Shown piece by piece: positions 6,554-8,339 of a stretch of 8,339 nucleotides of DNA. Each line of letters opens with the position of its first letter. Within the stretch, counting starts at the first letter, position 1. Source of the stretch: an uncultured Eubacteriales bacterium (GTDB lineage Bacteria > Bacillota > Clostridia > Lachnospirales > CAG-274); NCBI GenBank assembly GCA_902496345.1, contig CABVAP010000103.1:1-8339 (forward strand), read 5' to 3'. The notes below the pieces were generated by a model, which was not told the origin of the DNA, made no database searches, and worked only from the letters and a program-made list of their open reading frames with translations. A program made the translations under genes and the position numbers.

Positions 6554-7834
6554 TTATATTTTTTTTATTTTTGCCCCTAAAGCTTGTAGCTTTTCTTCAA
6601 TGTGGTAGTAGCCTCTTTCAATGTGGTATATGTCGCTTATTTCTGTTTCGCCCTCTGCAATAAGTGCCGATAATATTAAAGCTGCCCCAGCTCTTAAATC
6701 GGTTGCTTTGACTTGTGTTCCTGTTAGTTTTTTTACTCCCTTTATAATCGCACTTTTTGACTCAATCTTAATGTTTGCCCCCATTCTGTTTAGCTCGCCA
6801 GCGTGCATAAACCTGTTTTCAAAAATTGTTTCGTTTATAATTCCTGTCCCCTCCGTTATTGCCATAAGTGCCATAAATTGTGCTTGCATATCCGTTGGAA
6901 ATCCTGGAAAGGGTAAGGTTTTTATATCTGTATTGTTTAGAGCATTTTTTGAAAAAATTTCTATGTCTGCATTATTGTATATAGAATTTTTACCTTTTTC
7001 AAATATGTTTACGGTGACATTCATATCCCTTAATTTTGCAATTATTGGTGTGAGATGCTCTGGTATTATGTCCTTTATAAGTAGTTTTCCCTTTGTTATG
7101 ACTGCACCTATCATAAATGTTCCTGCCTCAATCCTGTCTGGGATAATTCTGTGACTTGTTCCAAGAAGTTTTTTGACCCCTGTTATTTTTATGTTGTCTG
7201 TTCCTGCTCCCTCTATTTTTGCTCCCATTTTATTTAGAAAATCGGCAAGGTCTATAATTTCTGGCTCAACGGAACAATTTGAAATGTTTGTTTCGCCCTC
7301 TGCAATGACGGCCGACATAATTATATTTTCGGTTGCTCCAACGCTTGGAAAATCTAAATATATATTGCTACCTTTTAACTTTTTTGTCGTTATTGTTATG
7401 TTTCCGTGTTCCTGACTTATGCTCGCCCCCAAAAGCCCAAAGCCTTTTAAATGTAAATCAATTGGTCTTATCCCAATGTTACAACCACCTGGCATTTGTA
7501 TTTTTACTTTTCCAAACCTCGCAAGTAAAGGGCCTGCAATTAAAAATGATGCACGAATTTTTTTTACTAATTCATACGGTAGAGTTGTGTTAATTATTTT
7601 ATTGCAATTTATAATGACCCTTTTTTCTCTCTCAAACACTTCATATTCTGCACCAAGTACACCAAGTATTTGCAACATAATCTCTACATCTGTTAAATAA
7701 GGAATATTCTCAATTATACACTTCTCGCCAGTAAGGATAGTTGAGGCAATTATCGGCAAAACTGAATTTTTTGCTCCGTCTATAAAAACTTCTCCGTTTA
7801 ATGGCCCACTTTTTTCAATTATAAATTTCTCCAT
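6554..7834 (-). CDS. murA: UDP-N-acetylglucosamine 1-carboxyvinyltransferase
   Basis: Encodes 426 aa, usual length for the family. It transfers enolpyruvate from phosphoenolpyruvate to UDP-N-acetylglucosamine, the first committed step of peptidoglycan synthesis in the cytoplasm. Key residues are present: K22-N23 (GAKN), R94, the catalytic and fosfomycin-target cysteine C118 in PGGCNIGIRPIDLH, R123, D315 in FPTDMQAQ, R381 in DLRAGA and R407 in ERGYYHIEEKL. The cysteine (not aspartate) predicts a fosfomycin-sensitive enzyme, by family knowledge. The start codon at 7834 is preceded by AAGGAG (complement of 7844-7849). Many Firmicutes have two paralogues (murAA and murAB or murZ), and which one this is cannot be told here. 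It converges on spoIIP, and its own promoter was not confidently located. Confidence 0.97.
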   Translation of the reverse strand: MEKFIIEKSGPLNGEVFIDGAKNSVLPIIASTILTGEKCIIENIPYLTDVEIMLQILGVLGAEYEVFEREKRVIINCNKIINTTLPYELVKKIRASFLIAGPLLARFGKVKIQMPGGCNIGIRPIDLHLKGFGLLGASISQEHGNITITTKKLKGSNIYLDFPSVGATENIIMSAVIAEGETNISNCSVEPEIIDLADFLNKMGAKIEGAGTDNIKITGVKKLLGTSHRIIPDRIEAGTFMIGAVITKGKLLIKDIIPEHLTPIIAKLRDMNVTVNIFEKGKNSIYNNADIEIFSKNALNNTDIKTLPFPGFPTDMQAQFMALMAITEGTGIINETIFENRFMHAGELNRMGANIKIESKSAIIKGVKKLTGTQVKATDLRAGAALILSALIAEGETEISDIYHIERGYYHIEEKLQALGAKIKKI

Positions 7835-7889
7835 ATAATTAAACTCCTTATAAGTTATTATTTTTTATTCTATCGTCATTTTTGTCTAA

Positions 7890-7936
7890 AAAATGATATA
7901 TTTACCACTTTTGATTATGCACTTATATATCATTTT
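7890..7936. promoter_or_regulatory. 12-bp inverted repeat upstream of murA
   Basis: AAAATGATATAT (7890-7901) is the exact reverse complement of ATATATCATTTT (7925-7936), with 23 nt between. It sits 56 bp upstream of the murA start codon, a position suited to an operator or a leader hairpin. The region is AT-rich, which raises the chance of fortuitous symmetry. No regulator is suggested by the sequence. Confidence 0.35.
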
Positions 7937-7967
7937 GCGTTTTTATAAAAAAATTATTTATTAATAC

Positions 7968-7996
7968 TTGACAAAAACAAGATTTAATGATAACAT
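7968..7996 (+). promoter_or_regulatory. Candidate forward promoter with no gene downstream
   Basis: A perfect TTGACA (7968-7973) is followed, after 17 nt, by TAACAT (7991-7996), which matches consensus at four positions including the key first two bases and the last T. It points away from murA. The only thing downstream is the structured stretch ending in the terminator at 8148-8184, so a short RNA of roughly 180 nt could be made. AT-rich sequence makes chance matches possible. Confidence 0.35.
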
Positions 7997-8059
7997 ATTT
8001 TATGTGATATATTAAAATTTTTATTATATACATTGTTTGTTTTATTTTGGGTTATTTTA

Positions 8060-8139
8060 AGAATGTTCCCGCCTTATAATATTTTTAAAATAATATCCAA
8101 ACATTCTCCTTTTTCTCCTTATTATTTTCCAAAATAATA
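8060..8139. repeat. Two AT-rich hairpins
   Basis: AGAATGTT (8060-8067) pairs with AACATTCT (8100-8107) around an inner imperfect A/T stem. TATTATTTT (8120-8128) and AAAATAATA (8131-8139) then form a tight perfect hairpin. On the minus strand the first hairpin spans a 15-codon frame (8104 down to 8057) with AAGGAG 10 nt ahead, but this is too short to call a gene. Confidence 0.45.
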
Positions 8140-8147
8140 GAAAAAAT

Positions 8148-8184
8148 GCCCTTTTAAAATGTTTTTTAAAGGGCGATTTTTTTT
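8148..8184 (+). terminator. Intrinsic terminator, probably bidirectional
   Basis: GCCCTTT (8148-8154) pairs with AAAGGGC (8168-8174), and an inner AAAA/TTTT pairing extends the stem. GA and eight T residues (8177-8184) follow on the + strand. On the minus strand the same stem is followed by six T residues (complement of 8141-8146). It could stop a forward RNA from 7968 and also reading into murA from a gene beyond the right edge. Confidence 0.75.
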
Positions 8185-8335
8185 GCCCTAATTTTAATTT
8201 ATACAATTTTAAAATTAAAATTCAATCTTTGGGCAAACTAAAAAAACCATTATATGGATTATATGTAATTCATACAATGGTTTCGGGCTGTCGATAAAGT
8301 CGACAGCCTTGCAAAAAATCAACGATTTTTTGCAA
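8182..8335. repeat. Run of four consecutive hairpins
   Basis: Four stem-loops lie nearly end to end. The first is TTTGCCC (8182-8188) with GGGCAAA (8231-8237), enclosing an 11-bp A/T stem (8190-8200 with 8212-8222). The second is a long hairpin at 8244-8283, with AAACCATT and AATGGTTT at its base and one mismatch and one G-U inside. The third is GGCTGTCGA (8286-8294) with TCGACAGCC (8300-8308) on a 5-nt loop. The fourth is TTGCAAAAAATC (8309-8320) with GATTTTTTGCAA (8324-8335) on a 3-nt loop. No gene is supported in this stretch. They resemble REP-type modules or stacked terminators for a gene beyond the window edge. Confidence 0.6.
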
Positions 8336-8339
8336 ATTA

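Noticed and set aside
6621..7154. 177-codon + strand open frame opposite murA
   Set aside because: It is antisense to well-conserved murA codons and has no ribosome binding site. The low-GC coding strand leaves long frames on its complement.
8057..8104. 15-codon minus-strand frame with AAGGAG 10 nt upstream, possible murA leader peptide
   Set aside because: Too short to judge. Its start codon is buried in a hairpin stem, and a terminator separates it from any minus-strand promoter to the right.
8198..8225. Minus-strand TTGAAT-16-TATAAA promoter for murA
   Set aside because: It lies in very AT-rich sequence within a hairpin stem. Any transcript would meet the bidirectional terminator at 8148-8174 at once.

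Overview
The window looks like chromosomal DNA of a low-GC, endospore-forming Clostridia-type bacterium (Firmicutes). The evidence is AT-rich coding with A/T-ending codons, strong AGGAGG-type ribosome binding sites, a SAM-I riboswitch ahead of metK, and two sporulation or germination proteins (SpoIIP and a YaaH/SleL-type lytic enzyme). No species can be named from the sequence alone. There is no phage, plasmid, CRISPR, rRNA or tRNA signature.

Layout, left to right. Positions 1-391 hold no gene: three G/C-rich or perfect hairpins are followed by two tandem copies of a roughly 75-bp core. 392-1672 (+) encodes a LysM-LysM-GH18 spore peptidoglycan hydrolase. 1909-2655 (+) encodes a zinc N-acetylmuramoyl-L-alanine amidase with a C-terminal stalk-type domain. 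It is followed by a decayed partial duplicate of its own 3' part (2661-2744) and by a 165-bp near-perfect palindrome resembling a MITE (2866-3030). 3079-3272 is a consensus promoter, SAM-I aptamer and intrinsic terminator controlling metK (3318-4487, +). 4649-5110 (+) is an unrecognised four-helix membrane protein with its own promoter and strong terminator. 5273-6337 (+) is spoIIP. A 216-bp convergent gap with a perfect 14-bp inverted repeat separates it from murA (6554-7834, -). The final 505 bp hold no convincing gene. They contain an inverted repeat upstream of murA, a forward promoter-like pair, and seven hairpins packed into 276 bp.

Four of the six genes act on peptidoglycan. MurA makes the precursor. 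SpoIIP cuts septal peptidoglycan during engulfment. The amidase may act in mother-cell lysis or growth. The GH18 enzyme probably degrades spore cortex at germination. They are not one operon: each gene has its own ribosome binding site and sizeable flanking gaps, and metK and the membrane protein have clear promoters of their own. No complete undescribed system was found. The least explained material is intergenic: the 165-bp palindrome, the hairpin-core tandem array at the left end and the hairpin cluster at the right end.
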